Below, in pieces: positions 35,071 through 44,635 of a stretch of 64,000 nucleotides of DNA. The stretch lies in the NCBI GenBank assembly GCA_002722175.1, contig PBKU01000018.1, positions 1 to 64,000 of the forward strand, given 5' to 3'. Below the pieces are notes generated by a model. It searched no databases. It saw only the letters and a list, made by a program, of their open reading frames with translations, and was not told the DNA's origin. A program made the translations under genes and the position numbers. The DNA is from Magnetovibrio sp. Its GTDB lineage: Bacteria; Pseudomonadota; Alphaproteobacteria; Rhodospirillales; Casp-alpha2. The first letter of the stretch is position 1. The number at the start of each line of letters is the position of its first letter.

Positions 35071-36396
35071 TTAATTGTTATTAGTTTCTATATTAAAGAC
35101 AGCTCGTCCGTCTACTACAGTTCTTAACACTACACCTTGTACAGGCCGTCCATCAAATGGCGTGTTTTTTGACTTTGAACAAAGGTTTTGGTCATTAATT
35201 TTCCAACCTTGAAGTGGGTCAAATAAAACAAAATCTGCAGGCATGCCTTTTTCGAGGCGACCTGCAGGTAAATTCATTATACTAGCAGGAGAATAGGTTA
35301 ACAAATTTATTACGTCAATTAGTTCCAGATGCGCATTATGGAATAACTCTAATGATATTGGTAGAAGAGTTTCTAGCCCAACCCCGCCAACTGCTGCCTG
35401 AGAAAATGGCAATCGCTTTGATTCCTCGTCTTGAGGACGATGGTCGGAGGCAATGCAATCGATGGTCCCATCTATTAACCCTTCTACAATTGCTTGACGA
35501 TCAGTTTCATCTCTAAGAGGAGGGGATAACTTAGCATAAGTCCTATAATCACCAATGGCGAGCTGATTTAGTGCAAAATAAGGAGGTGCTGTATCACAAG
35601 TGACTTGAAGGCCCCTGTTTTTTGCTTGCCGCACGGCGTCAACAGATTCTAAGGTTGAAAGGTTCGAAAAATGAATACGCCCTCCAGTGCTTTCGAGTAA
35701 GCGGATATCACGTTCAACTATAATGACTTCCGCCTGTTTTGGAATACCAGCAAGCCCCAAGCGTGAAGCAGTATCTCCAGCATTCATATCGCCACCTGAA
35801 ACAAGAGCCGGTTCTTGAGGGTGTTGGCAGATTAATAGATCAAAAGTATCGGCGTACAGCAATGCTTGCATCATTAAATGGGCATTTGAAATGCTTTCGA
35901 ACCCATCCGTGAAAGCAACTGCTCCGGCTTTGGCAAGTAGTCCTAGTTCTGCAATTTCTTTTCCTGATAGACTTTTTGTAACGGCCCCATAAGGATAAAC
36001 TTTTGCTAGACCAAGTTTTCGTGCCCGTCTTGCTACAAAGTCTACGACAGACATATCATCTATAACAGGATTAGTATTTGGCAGACAAACCAGGGAAGTA
36101 ATACCCCCAGCAACTGCGGCTTGGCTGGCACTATCTAAAGTTTCCTTATGTTCTTCACCAGGTTCGCCTAGGTGAGCCCTAATATCAACAAGCCCAGGGG
36201 CTAGATAGGCGCCAAAACAATCTACAATGTCAGCATGTGAAGGTATATTTGTGCCAGATAAGTGCGAACCTACGTCTACGATTTTTGTGTTTTCCACAAG
36301 AATTCCCCCCGCAATATTAAGTTTTGTTGCAGGGTCAATTAGCAGCGCATTTTTATACGCTACGAGATCATTGATTTGGTTTTGGTGTTTTTTCAT
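35071..36396 (-). CDS. pyrC: Dihydroorotase-like protein with degenerate metal site (PyrC'-type)
   Basis: An amidohydrolase of about 441 residues from the dihydroorotase group, overlapping pyrB by 29 bases. The usual DxHxHxRxPG motif reads [10 protein letters not shown] (71-80): the first metal His is Arg73 and the substrate Arg is Gly77. The position of another His ligand in HxSTxx reads NLST (Asn245), and the PHHL-like block is PPYF; Asp318 in SDHRP is kept. Loss of several ligands suggests a non-catalytic partner that supports the ATCase dodecamer, as known for Pseudomonas PyrC'. If so, a separate active dihydroorotase must be encoded elsewhere. I chose ATG 36396 over the adjoining TTG. 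Confidence 0.88.
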   Translation of the reverse strand: MKKHQNQINDLVAYKNALLIDPATKLNIAGGILVENTKIVDVGSHLSGTNIPSHADIVDCFGAYLAPGLVDIRAHLGEPGEEHKETLDSASQAAVAGGITSLVCLPNTNPVIDDMSVVDFVARRARKLGLAKVYPYGAVTKSLSGKEIAELGLLAKAGAVAFTDGFESISNAHLMMQALLYADTFDLLICQHPQEPALVSGGDMNAGDTASRLGLAGIPKQAEVIIVERDIRLLESTGGRIHFSNLSTLESVDAVRQAKNRGLQVTCDTAPPYFALNQLAIGDYRTYAKLSPPLRDETDRQAIVEGLIDGTIDCIASDHRPQDEESKRLPFSQAAVGGVGLETLLPISLELFHNAHLELIDVINLLTYSPASIMNLPAGRLEKGMPADFVLFDPLQGWKINDQNLCSKSKNTPFDGRPVQGVVLRTVVDGRAVFNIETNNN

Positions 36397-37384
36397 CAAA
36401 GAATTCCGGTTGGGAAGTATCTAGATTTATAGCTAAAGTTTCTAGAACGGCCATTCGGACAGCAACCCCCATCTCGACTTGCTCGCGAATGACGCTTCGA
36501 GAAACATCATCTGCTACTTCTGGTGCAATCTCAACCCCCCGATTCATTGGCCCAGGGTGCATGATAAAAGCGTTTTTTTTGGCCAGTTCCAGTTTTTTGT
36601 AATTTAATCCAAAAAAATGAAAATATTCGCGTGACGAGGGAAAGTAGCTGGCGTGCATGCGTTCTCGCTGGAGGCGGAGCATCATGATGACATCACAATC
36701 TTTAAGCCCGGATTTCATATTGTTAAATGATTCTACCCCGAGAGTTTCGACATTTGTGGGTAATAATGTTTTTGGTGCAATTAAGCGAATGCGCGCTCCC
36801 ATAGTGCTAAGAAGATAAATATTTGAGCGGGCAACTCGAGAGTGCAAAATATCGCCGCATATAGCGATATTCAGTCCCATAATGTGCCCAACGCGTCGAC
36901 GTATGGTGAGTGCATCAAGTAAAGCTTGGGTAGGATGTTCATGGCTTCCGTCACCGGCGTTAATCACCGCACAATTGACTTTTTCAGATAAGAGCTTTAC
37001 CCCCCCTGAAGCAGGGTGCCTTACTATCAATATGTCCGGGTGCATCGCATTAAGTGTCATGGCTGTGTCAATTAATGTCTCCCCTTTTTTTATTGAACTT
37101 TGCAGTAAAGACATATTAATAACATCCCCGCCAAGGCGCTTGCCGGCTAACTCAAACGAGGTTCGTGTTCGTGTTGAGTTTTCGAAGAACAAATTGAAAA
37201 TAGTCCGTCCTCTGAGGGTCGATTTTTTCTTATTAATTTGGCGATTCTGATTGATATAAGTTTCTGCCCTATTAAGCAAAAAGGCAATTTCGTTTGGGGA
37301 AAGCCCCTCGATCCCCAACAAATGTTGTCTGGAAAAGCTAGTTAACATATCAGATCGCGTATTTATGCCGGCTGGATTTTTCAT
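36368..37384 (-). CDS. pyrB: Aspartate carbamoyltransferase catalytic subunit
   Basis: A cytosolic enzyme of about 338 residues that joins carbamoyl phosphate and aspartate in the second step of pyrimidine synthesis. The carbamoyl-phosphate loop is [12 protein letters not shown], with further signature segments [32 protein letters not shown] and [12 protein letters not shown]. The start is ATG 37384; a GTG at 37408 lies in frame. The pyrC-like gene overlaps its 3' end, so both products are made together. No pyrI regulatory subunit is seen, in line with the PyrB-PyrC' type of complex. Confidence 0.96.
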   Translation of the reverse strand: MKNPAGINTRSDMLTSFSRQHLLGIEGLSPNEIAFLLNRAETYINQNRQINKKKSTLRGRTIFNLFFENSTRTRTSFELAGKRLGGDVINMSLLQSSIKKGETLIDTAMTLNAMHPDILIVRHPASGGVKLLSEKVNCAVINAGDGSHEHPTQALLDALTIRRRVGHIMGLNIAICGDILHSRVARSNIYLLSTMGARIRLIAPKTLLPTNVETLGVESFNNMKSGLKDCDVIMMLRLQRERMHASYFPSSREYFHFFGLNYKKLELAKKNAFIMHPGPMNRGVEIAPEVADDVSRSVIREQVEMGVAVRMAVLETLAINLDTSQPEFFDEKTPKPNQ

Positions 37385-37636
37385 CGGTTTAAGGATAGAG
37401 TATAGCACTTAAACATAAATTGAGGAAGACAGCATATTATATTCGGAAATTGTAAAACGGATCAAATATCGAACGTTTTATTCAAGATTTCGAAAGAATT
37501 ATTTTTCTAATTTTGTTAGTAATTTTTAGGTATATATCTTGCTAAGATTGGCCTTAAAATAATTACTTTGCTTGTTTGTATTAGCCTCCATTGCAACGTA
37601 CTGAGCAATAATTTCTATACTAAACATTATTTTAAA

Positions 37637-38098
37637 TCAGTTGATTGAATCTAGAGCACCTTGCAATATAAAAGCCGCAGCCATTTTGTCTATAACTTGT
37701 GCGCGACGCGCACGCGACATATCTACTTCAGAAACAAGAATCCGTTCTACGGCGGCAGTTGAAAAGCGTTCATCCCAAAACGAAATGGGTAAGTTCGTAA
37801 TTTGAAGAAAATTAAACGCGAATTGCCTAGTAGATTGACATCGAGCACCTTCGTTACCATTTAAATCGATTGGGAGGCCTATAATTAATCCTCCGACAAA
37901 TTCATTTTTGATTATTTTCGTGAGTTCCTTCATATCTTTCACAAACCTGCTACGTCTGATTACTGTCAAAGGGCTAGCTACAACTAGTTTTGTATCCGAC
38001 ACTGCTAAGCCTATAGTCTTTCGGCCTAGATCAACTCCTAGTACACGTTGACCTGGTTCGATTCGCGATTTTAGATCTTTAATTTTTTCGATGGCCAT
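37637..38098 (-). CDS. ruvX: Holliday junction resolvase-like protein RuvX (YqgF)
   Basis: A cytosolic nuclease of about 153 residues with an RNase H-like fold. The first acidic residue lies in GVDLGRKTIGLAVSD, the second in the LIIGLPIDLNGNEG region and the third in FWDERFSTAAVE. The family has been implicated in pre-16S rRNA 5' processing and in Holliday junction resolution. The start is ATG 38098; a TTG at 38128 is in frame. It is separated from pyrB by about 250 bases and is divergent from the SH3 gene at 38192. Confidence 0.93.
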   Translation of the reverse strand: MAIEKIKDLKSRIEPGQRVLGVDLGRKTIGLAVSDTKLVVASPLTVIRRSRFVKDMKELTKIIKNEFVGGLIIGLPIDLNGNEGARCQSTRQFAFNFLQITNLPISFWDERFSTAAVERILVSEVDMSRARRAQVIDKMAAAFILQGALDSIN

Positions 38099-38191
38099 TT
38101 CTTCTGCGGTAATACTTGCTCTTTGCAATATACCTTACATATCATAAGATTATAGTTCTACAGTGTTCCAAAAGCCTAGGAAACATAAATA

Positions 38192-39025
38192 ATGGGAACC
38201 AAAAATCAATTTTGCAAAAATTTTACTGTGCAAGTGGTTAGTTGCTTTCTAGCTTTTTTCTTTTTGCAGCAAAAATATCTGTATGCCGATAGTACTGTTA
38301 TGATTTTAGGAAGTGAAGTTACACCTTCACTTCAAACTTATATTACTACGAGCAGCGTAAATATTCGACAGTCAGCGTCTGTTAAAAGTAAAAAGATTGG
38401 CCATTTTAAGGCGGGAAAGCGAATAAAATCATTAGGGGTAACAAAGGATGGTTTTTGGGTTGTGGCAGAATCAAAGGGAAAACCAATAGGCTTTGTTTAT
38501 CAAAAGGTGCTTCAAATTGTTCTCGATGGAGCTTTAGATGAAGACTTGGTAGGCAATATAAAGCTTAGTGGGAATCTAGCCTGTGGCTATAAAATTCACT
38601 TTGTTGGGAAAAGTCAAGTGGAAGGCCAGAATTTCTCTATGGCTGACTATGATGTCAATCTTTTCTGTGCCAAGGGAAAAACTGAAATTATTTTTCCGGC
38701 TCAAATGTTCTTAGCGGAGACACCTAATTATCTAGAAAAATCAAGTCCTGTATTTCAAATAAATCTGGATGTTTTAGACAACTACCATGCAGCTAATGAT
38801 GTTTTTTCTACAATAATGTATTTTCATCCAAAAAAAAACGAAGTCATTCTTGGGGGCACAAGTTTCCTTGATTATGGAAAACGAGAGAATGTAAATAAGA
38901 CCCAATCAGCTAACAACCTCGAAAAAGCACTTCGCGGATCCTTGAAGTTAGCATTGCATGTTTGGAATGGTCGAGCGTGGTCAGATATTATAAAACATTC
39001 AAAGAATAGAAAGGAAGACCTTTAA
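38192..39025 (+). CDS. Exported bacterial SH3-domain protein
   Basis: A 277-residue protein with an N-terminal hydrophobic signal segment (about residues 10-28). A bacterial SH3 domain spans residues 48-105: YITTSSVNIRQSASVKSKKIGHFKAGKRI...FWVVAESKGKPIGFVYQKVL. Such domains often bind peptidoglycan or peptides. The C-terminal 170 residues are beta-rich and not recognised, with a Cys pair (CGYKIHF...LFC) that could form a disulfide. AGGAAA lies upstream of ATG 38192. The gene is convergent with the cNMP/MORN gene. Confidence 0.8.
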   Translation: MGTKNQFCKNFTVQVVSCFLAFFFLQQKYLYADSTVMILGSEVTPSLQTYITTSSVNIRQSASVKSKKIGHFKAGKRIKSLGVTKDGFWVVAESKGKPIGFVYQKVLQIVLDGALDEDLVGNIKLSGNLACGYKIHFVGKSQVEGQNFSMADYDVNLFCAKGKTEIIFPAQMFLAETPNYLEKSSPVFQINLDVLDNYHAANDVFSTIMYFHPKKNEVILGGTSFLDYGKRENVNKTQSANNLEKALRGSLKLALHVWNGRAWSDIIKHSKNRKEDL

Positions 39026-39113
39026 GTAAATTCGCCTAAGGACATAACGACTCCGTAGCTAAAATATTCATTCAAACACTTCTAGCGCCCTCATTTTAGA
39101 GGTTCAGTTCAAG

Positions 39114-39398
39114 CTACTTGTAGCTTTTTTTAAAAGTATCGTTTTCAAAAAATCCTTCTAGGATCTTTCCATCTGTATATTCATATACGCCCTTCCCATG
39201 GCGTTTCCCGTTTAGCCATTCACCGGTATATGTGGCTCCATTAGGATAGATATACGTCCCAAAACATTTTGTCCAGGTGGCCTCATCATATATACCCTGG
39301 CATTGTGGGAGGGGTTTTTCTTTTTGGTCATCAAGTTGCTTGAATCCTGAAGTTTGACGATGATCAGAAGATCGCGCGTTTTCAACTAGAATATCCAT
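39114..39398 (-). CDS. MORN-repeat segment, second reading frame of a split gene
   Basis: A 94-residue reading frame with MORN-type repeats: CFGTYIYPNGATYTGEWLNG, then KRHGKGVYEYTDGKILEGFF. Its first codon ATG (39398-39396) overlaps the stop of the upstream frame as TAATG. However, the residues encoded in this frame before the ATG (KLEKADSFLRG, 39434-39402) continue the cyclic-nucleotide-binding domain exactly as homologues do. The two frames therefore probably belong to one gene joined by a -1 shift at 39431-39437, or one broken by a single-base loss. Re-initiation at the ATG, giving a separate MORN protein, is the alternative. Confidence 0.75.
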   Translation of the reverse strand: MDILVENARSSDHRQTSGFKQLDDQKEKPLPQCQGIYDEATWTKCFGTYIYPNGATYTGEWLNGKRHGKGVYEYTDGKILEGFFENDTFKKSYK

Positions 39399-39703
39399 TA
39401 AGCCGCGTAAAAAACTGTCAGCCTTTTCAAGTTTTTTTGAAAGGTTAATTTATTGACACGGATTATTGAGACTGTTGTCTTAGCTTTAGCGCTTGCCATT
39501 CTGGGTTTCGAATCGATTAGTGCCAATTCTCCAAATAAACAATTTTCATTGAGTATAGAAAGGATTTCTCTTTTACCATTAATGGTTTTTGAAATTTCAA
39601 CTTCGCCAGACTCTACGATGTAGGCACAGTTTTCTTCATCACCTTCTTCAAAGATTGTTCTTCCAGATTCAAATATTCTTCGATCAAGAACGGGTTTTCC
39701 CAT
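39398..39703 (-). CDS. Cyclic-nucleotide-binding domain protein, first reading frame of a split gene
   Basis: A 101-residue cNMP-binding domain: IFESGRTIFEEGDEENCAYIVESGEVEI followed by the cassette FGELALIDSKPRMASA with the phosphate-binding Arg. The domain breaks off after NKLTFQKN: the 0 frame ends LKRLTVFYAA, while the -1 frame reads LEKADSFLRGLMDILVENAR, the expected C-terminal helix. The zero-frame codons at the break are CAA-AAA-AAC. So the full product is likely about 200 residues: a cNMP domain plus the MORN repeats encoded at 39114. There is no DNA-binding domain. ATG 39703 is the only good start. Confidence 0.8.
   Translation of the reverse strand: MGKPVLDRRIFESGRTIFEEGDEENCAYIVESGEVEISKTINGKREILSILNENCLFGELALIDSKPRMASAKAKTTVSIIRVNKLTFQKNLKRLTVFYAA
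39431..39437 (-). other. Candidate -1 frameshift site A AAA AAC
   Basis: On the minus strand the heptamer A-AAA-AAC lies in the exact X-XXY-YYZ phase of the upstream frame (codons CAA AAA AAC). Slipping back one base yields Lys-Lys-Leu-Glu-Lys-Ala-Asp, restoring the cNMP C-terminal helix and joining the MORN frame. No strong downstream stem is evident. A one-base deletion in the A run, biological or from sequencing, would look the same. Confidence 0.5.
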
Positions 39704-40012
39704 TTAACTACCTATTTAATGGCTTACATGTAATTCTTAATGTCAGCATTACACTATTCAACAAATTTGTCTCGTAAAAATGATTTGTATGGAGACTAAT
39801 GAAGTGAGCATCGGTCATGGCACTCAATTAAATCAGAATTTTGCCGCAAGCGCATGTCTGGTATTAGTTTATGACAAATTTCTTGTGGTCTATTTTCACA
39901 TATCAAATAATGCTTTAGCAGATTTTAAGCCGCTTTGGCTTGCAGGAAAAACTAGCGAGTGATAGTTTCCACCTGCAAAATTTTTTCATTTTTAAAAAGA
40001 GACCTTAAATTA
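39704..40012. other. Intergenic region without a supported gene
   Basis: These 309 bases separate the divergent cNMP/MORN gene and gatC. A 60-codon frame on the plus strand (39780-39962) has no ribosome-binding site and no recognisable content. The region should contain promoters for both directions; I see no clear consensus. Confidence 0.5.
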
Positions 40013-40300
40013 ATGTCTTTTGACCGTAAAGTTGTTTATAACGTAGCAAATCTTGCACGAATTCGTGTTGCTGAAGAAAACATCGATAATTTAGCTACGG
40101 AATTGAGCGCCATTATCAAATGGGTCGAGCAGTTAAATGAGGTAGATACTTATACTGTTCAGGCAATGAATAATGTGACGAATTCGACCCTTCCCCAAAG
40201 AAATGACAGCGTTCTTGATGGTGGCTACCCCAAGGATGTTTTGGCAAATGCCCCAGAGAGCGTTGATGATTATTTTACGGTACCTAAAGTAGTGGAATGA
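40013..40300 (+). CDS. gatC: Asp-tRNA(Asn)/Glu-tRNA(Gln) amidotransferase subunit C
   Basis: A 95-residue subunit that holds GatA and GatB together in the amidotransferase that converts Glu-tRNA(Gln), and often Asp-tRNA(Asn), to the amidated forms. The family pattern [36 protein letters not shown] is clear. An in-frame extension to 39959 exists, but homologues start at ATG 40013. The stop overlaps gatA by four bases (ATGA). Confidence 0.96.
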   Translation: MSFDRKVVYNVANLARIRVAEENIDNLATELSAIIKWVEQLNEVDTYTVQAMNNVTNSTLPQRNDSVLDGGYPKDVLANAPESVDDYFTVPKVVE

Positions 40301-41775
40301 CGGACCTTATAGACCTAACCATTCATGAAGCATCTGCGTCGTTAACCCAAGGTGAGTTTTCGGCCGAGGAATTAGTGTTAGCACATATAAAATCTATTGA
40401 AACTCAAAGAGATTTGAATATGTTCATCACCGAGACACCAGAGGTTGCCATCCAAGGAGCGCGTGAATCAGACTTACGTAGAAGTAAAGGTATGGCTCTG
40501 GGGTGTATGGATGGCATTCCAGTAGCGGTAAAAGACTTGTTTTGCACTAAAGGAATATTAACGACTGCTGGCTCTAGAATTCTTAGCAATTTTGTTCCTA
40601 CATATGAATCAACAATCACTGAGAAAATGAACAATGCAGGCGCGGTCCTGCTTGGCAAGAGTAATCTCGATGAATTTGCTATGGGATCTTCAACTACTAC
40701 TTCTTTTTACGGATCTACAATAAATCCATGGAGGTCAAAAAAAAGGGTTGATCTAGTGCCAGGAGGATCTTCAGGAGGTTCAGCCGCAGCTGTCGCAGCT
40801 CAAGCGGCTATGGGCGCCTTAGGAACGGATACAGGGGGCTCGATTCGGCAACCTGCATCATTCTGCGGGGTTGTTGGATTAAAGCCTACTTATGGTAGAT
40901 GTTCGAGGTGGGGGATCGTTGCTTTTGCATCCAGCTTAGATCAAGCAGGCCCTATAACCCGCAGTGTCCACGATGCTGCCATCTTTTTGTCTGCAATTGC
41001 GGGGTATGATGCAAAAGATTCTACGTCAGTGCCTGTCGATCCTTTGGATTTTGAACAATCTCTTTATTCAGGTATCAAAGGAATGAAATTTGGGATTCCT
41101 AAGGAATATATTGTTGAAAACATGCCGGCGGAAATCACTAAACTTTGGGAAAAAGGGATAACCTGGTTAGAGGATCGTGGGGCCGAATGTATGGAAGTTT
41201 CTTTGCCACACACTAAATATGCATTGCCTGCCTACTATATCATTGCTCCAGCTGAAGCGTCGTCAAATTTAGCTCGTTATGATGGTGTGCGTTATGGAAT
41301 TAGAGAGAAGGGAGATACTCTCGATGAGATGTATCAGTTGACCCGGGCAAAAGGGTTTGGGGATGAAGTGCAGCGCCGAATTCTTGTTGGTACTTATGTG
41401 TTGTCAGCAGGGTACTATGACGCGTACTATGTTAAAGCACAAAAAGTCAGGACACTCATAGCAGAAGATTTTGTTAAGGCTTTCAAGAAGGTTGAGGCTA
41501 TTCTTACACCGACAACGCCATCTGCTGCTTTTTGCGCAAAAGAAAAGTGCAACGATCCTATTTCAATGTACTTGAATGACGTTTTTACGGTTCCCGCTTC
41601 CCTGGCCGGATTGCCAGGTATTTCAGTGCCTGGCGCGTTAGATTATAATGGTCTCCCGCTTGGGCTACAGCTAATTGGGAAACCTTTTGAAGAAGAGACA
41701 CTTTTAAAAGCAGCACAAGCACTAGAGGAAGGAGCTAATTTTGGGCGTAGCACTCCTAAAGGGCTAGAAGTTTAA
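40297..41775 (+). CDS. gatA: Asp-tRNA(Asn)/Glu-tRNA(Gln) amidotransferase subunit A
   Basis: A 492-residue glutaminase of the amidase-signature family that frees ammonia for GatB. The Ser-cisSer-Lys triad is Lys79 (AVKDLF), Ser158 (GGSSGGSA) and Ser182 ([11 protein letters not shown]). Its length and ends match the family. It overlaps gatC by four bases and ends three bases before gatB, so the three subunits come from one transcript. The presence of tRNA-Gln(CTG) at 48332 agrees with Gln-tRNA being made by this transamidation route. Confidence 0.97.
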   Translation: MTDLIDLTIHEASASLTQGEFSAEELVLAHIKSIETQRDLNMFITETPEVAIQGARESDLRRSKGMALGCMDGIPVAVKDLFCTKGILTTAGSRILSNFVPTYESTITEKMNNAGAVLLGKSNLDEFAMGSSTTTSFYGSTINPWRSKKRVDLVPGGSSGGSAAAVAAQAAMGALGTDTGGSIRQPASFCGVVGLKPTYGRCSRWGIVAFASSLDQAGPITRSVHDAAIFLSAIAGYDAKDSTSVPVDPLDFEQSLYSGIKGMKFGIPKEYIVENMPAEITKLWEKGITWLEDRGAECMEVSLPHTKYALPAYYIIAPAEASSNLARYDGVRYGIREKGDTLDEMYQLTRAKGFGDEVQRRILVGTYVLSAGYYDAYYVKAQKVRTLIAEDFVKAFKKVEAILTPTTPSAAFCAKEKCNDPISMYLNDVFTVPASLAGLPGISVPGALDYNGLPLGLQLIGKPFEEETLLKAAQALEEGANFGRSTPKGLEV

Positions 41776-41778
41776 AAT

Positions 41779-43233
41779 ATGGCTTATACGATCCAGGGAA
41801 AAACACAAGAGTGGGAAGTGGTAGTAGGACTTGAAGTTCATGCACAGGTGACCTCGAAGGCAAAATTATTTTCGGGTGCATCAGCGGCATATGGGGGTGC
41901 TCCGAACAGTCAGGTCTCCTTGGTAGATGCAGCTATGCCGGGCGTTCTTCCTGTTATCAATAGTTATTGTATCGAACAAGCTGTTAGAACTGGTTTAGGT
42001 CTAAGGGCAAAAATTAATGAGGACTCTGTTTTTGAACGCAAAAATTATTTTTACCCTGACTTGCCACAGGGTTATCAAATTTCACAGTACCAGAAACCTA
42101 TTGTTGGCGAAGGGGTAGTAATGCTTGATATGGAAGATGGAACTAGACGGGAGATAGGAATAGAGCGACTTCATATGGAGCAGGATGCTGGAAAATCTAT
42201 GCATGACCAGGCCCCTTCAAGCTCTTATATCGACTTAAATCGTTCAGGAATTTGTTTAATGGAGATTGTATCAAAACCTGATATGAGATCATCCGGAGAA
42301 GCAGGCGCTTTTTTGCGAAAATTGAGATCAATTATGCGTTATCTAGGAACGTGTGACGGAAATATGGAAGAAGGGTCAATGCGCGCAGATGTTAATGTTT
42401 CTGTGCGACCACTTGGATCGTCGAGATACTTAACCCGCACTGAAACAAAGAATGTGAACTCTGTACGTTTTGTTATGCAAGCTATAGAGTTTGAATCTAA
42501 CCGGCAAACTGTTGCCTACGAAAATGGCGATAGTGTGATTCAGGAAACCCGTTTATTTGATTCACAGTGCTCTGAAACAAGGGCGATGAGGGCAAAAGAA
42601 TTTGCACATGATTACCGGTATTTCCCAGATCCAGATTTATTACCATTAAAATTAAGCTCGAGCTTCATACAAAAAATCCAGGATGGTCTACCGGAGCTAC
42701 CAGATGAGAAAAGGGATCGATTTATGGAAGATTATGAGCTTAAGGCTTATGATGCGGGGATTTTAGTGGCTGATCAAGAGGTGGCAAATTACTTTGAAGA
42801 TATAGCGATTGACCATGATCCTAAACTTTCAGCTAATTGGATTATTACAAATTTATTTAGTGTTCTAAAAAAACTTGGTTGCAACATTGTGGAAAGCCCA
42901 ATTTCAGCTAGCGATTTAGGAGAACTCATAGGCTTGGTTGAAGATAACACTATTTCTGGGAGGACAGCAAAAGAAGTTTTTGATACGATGATTGACACAG
43001 GTAAGAGCGCAAGCGATATAGTGGATGAAAAGGGTCTTAAGCAAATTTCAGATATAAGTCAGATTGACACAATCATCAAACAAGTTTTAACAGATAATCC
43101 CAAGCAACTAGCTCAAGTAAAAGCGGGAAATGCCAAAGTAATTGGCTGGTTTGTCGGTCAGGTAATGAAAGCAACTAAGGGTAAGGCAAATCCTGAGATT
43201 GTAAACAAGCTATTACGCGAAAAAATAAAATGA
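41779..43233 (+). CDS. gatB: Asp-tRNA(Asn)/Glu-tRNA(Gln) amidotransferase subunit B
   Basis: A 484-residue subunit that activates the mischarged aminoacyl-tRNA with ATP and transfers ammonia to it. The signature [21 protein letters not shown], the [24 protein letters not shown] block and DVNVSVRP are intact. The C-terminal helical tRNA-binding tail (YqeY-like) ends [30 protein letters not shown]. It follows gatA by three bases. It is the end of the operon. Confidence 0.97.
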   Translation: MAYTIQGKTQEWEVVVGLEVHAQVTSKAKLFSGASAAYGGAPNSQVSLVDAAMPGVLPVINSYCIEQAVRTGLGLRAKINEDSVFERKNYFYPDLPQGYQISQYQKPIVGEGVVMLDMEDGTRREIGIERLHMEQDAGKSMHDQAPSSSYIDLNRSGICLMEIVSKPDMRSSGEAGAFLRKLRSIMRYLGTCDGNMEEGSMRADVNVSVRPLGSSRYLTRTETKNVNSVRFVMQAIEFESNRQTVAYENGDSVIQETRLFDSQCSETRAMRAKEFAHDYRYFPDPDLLPLKLSSSFIQKIQDGLPELPDEKRDRFMEDYELKAYDAGILVADQEVANYFEDIAIDHDPKLSANWIITNLFSVLKKLGCNIVESPISASDLGELIGLVEDNTISGRTAKEVFDTMIDTGKSASDIVDEKGLKQISDISQIDTIIKQVLTDNPKQLAQVKAGNAKVIGWFVGQVMKATKGKANPEIVNKLLREKIK

Positions 43234-43314
43234 AGTTAAAAGTTTTTGTTTTAGGCATTTGATTGATTTCGAATTCAATTTATATATTTTTAGAATGCAA
43301 TATGAAATCTTAAT

Positions 43315-44109
43315 CTAAAGCGATGATTCGTAATGTAGTATCATAGAATTAAGAGTTTTATTGAAGATCGATGGTGTTTCGTACATTACCCAGTGTCCTG
43401 CGCCGCTGATGATTTGAAAAAGTGAGCTGGGATCATGACGATGAATTATGTCCCGACGCAGGGAGATTAATTTTTCTCCACCAGCGGTACTATCAAACTC
43501 ACCCCATATGCCTCCAACTCTGCTTCTGATGTTAGGTAGATTTTGAAAAAAGCCATCACTGAGTGACATTTTGCGACTTTTCATTCTCGCGTGATGGATA
43601 TTACTGTCGTGACAGTAGACAGCTAATTCATCAATATTTTTAGTTTCTTTAATCATAAGGAGTTCTAAATTTCGCAAATGGGCCTTTCTTCTTTCTTCCT
43701 CTGTCCAGTTTGGCCCCGGCAGTATAAGTCCATCAATTACATTGTGAAGCTTTCCAAATCCACTGGCACCAACGGCAACGAAGCTTTTACAGCAGGCCCC
43801 TTGGGCAACAGCTACGGCAGAACCTAGCAGTCCTCCAAATGAAAACCCTACAAGGTGGAAATTATTTCTACCTGCGAGGACAAGCCCCAAGCCATCTGAG
43901 ATAATTTTTGAAAGCCCCTCAACTGTATGCGGTATTGGAGGGGTTGCAGAGCTTCCAAGTCCTGGTAAGTCAGGCACGATAACATCACGGTTACATGCAA
44001 AATATTCGATATTTGCAATCCAATGGGTCCATGAACCAAACCCGCCATGAAGCAGGACTAATGGGGGTAGGTTTTTTGAGTTTAAGGCAGGCCACTTTCT
44101 CCAAAACAT
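43315..44109 (-). CDS. Alpha/beta hydrolase
   Basis: A 264-residue alpha/beta-hydrolase. The oxyanion strand is LVLLHGGFGSW (residues 17-27), the nucleophile elbow is GFSFGG with Ser90, a C-terminal acidic residue lies in GEFDSTAG and the His in GAGHWVMYE. The start is ATG 44109 with GGAG eight bases upstream. The reading frame continues 5' for about 37 codons without another start codon, encoding SRIIALSQVLKTPCGDGE, so a longer form cannot be fully excluded. The substrate is unknown. Confidence 0.85.
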   Translation of the reverse strand: MFWRKWPALNSKNLPPLVLLHGGFGSWTHWIANIEYFACNRDVIVPDLPGLGSSATPPIPHTVEGLSKIISDGLGLVLAGRNNFHLVGFSFGGLLGSAVAVAQGACCKSFVAVGASGFGKLHNVIDGLILPGPNWTEEERRKAHLRNLELLMIKETKNIDELAVYCHDSNIHHARMKSRKMSLSDGFFQNLPNIRSRVGGIWGEFDSTAGGEKLISLRRDIIHRHDPSSLFQIISGAGHWVMYETPSIFNKTLNSMILHYESSL

Positions 44110-44635
44110 CTCCCCATCTCCACAAGGTGTCTTTAGAACTTGTGAAAGCGCAATTATTCGCGAAATTGTTTTTTGAGGGCTCTTTTCGTGCTTAAAAATT
44201 ATTTTACCCTCATTAAGTTAAAGCTATACCCACGGAATTTAAAAATTCCAGTATAGGGAAAGTGCCAATATTTCACTATAAAACATTAGAGAAAACACTT
44301 TTGAAAGGCTAAAGTCAGAAGAATTGCACGGGTTAGCCATACAGTTTTACTGAAATCAGACAATATCACTTAATGATCTAATTGAGGCGGGGCCGTAATC
44401 TTTTTTAGCATGCTAATTTAAAGGATTTTTGAAAAATATCTTCTTGATGGTGTATATGAAAACTATCTTTAGATTATCAGCCTGATACAAAGCTAGAGGT
44501 TTTAACGGTAGTAAAAGCCAAGAAGGCCAAAGTAAGATTCCAAAAATTCTATTGATATTGCTTTTGTAAATTCTATACCAATCGTGCAATGAGTTTTCTT
44601 ATCTTTTGAACAGCAAAGAATGAGAGGTAAAAAAA
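44110..44635. other. Long intergenic region without a gene
   Basis: These 526 bases hold no supported coding frame apart from the possible 5' extension of the hydrolase. Two inverted repeats are seen: GGAATTT/AAATTCC around 44235-44250, and GGCTAA (44307-44312) with TTAGCC (44333-44338). The region lies between two divergent genes and must contain their promoters; a small RNA is possible but nothing specific supports one. Confidence 0.45.

Noticed and set aside
39780-39962. Plus-strand ORF of 60 codons before gatC
   Set aside because: No Shine-Dalgarno and no protein-like features beyond chance; probably an upstream region of gatC.
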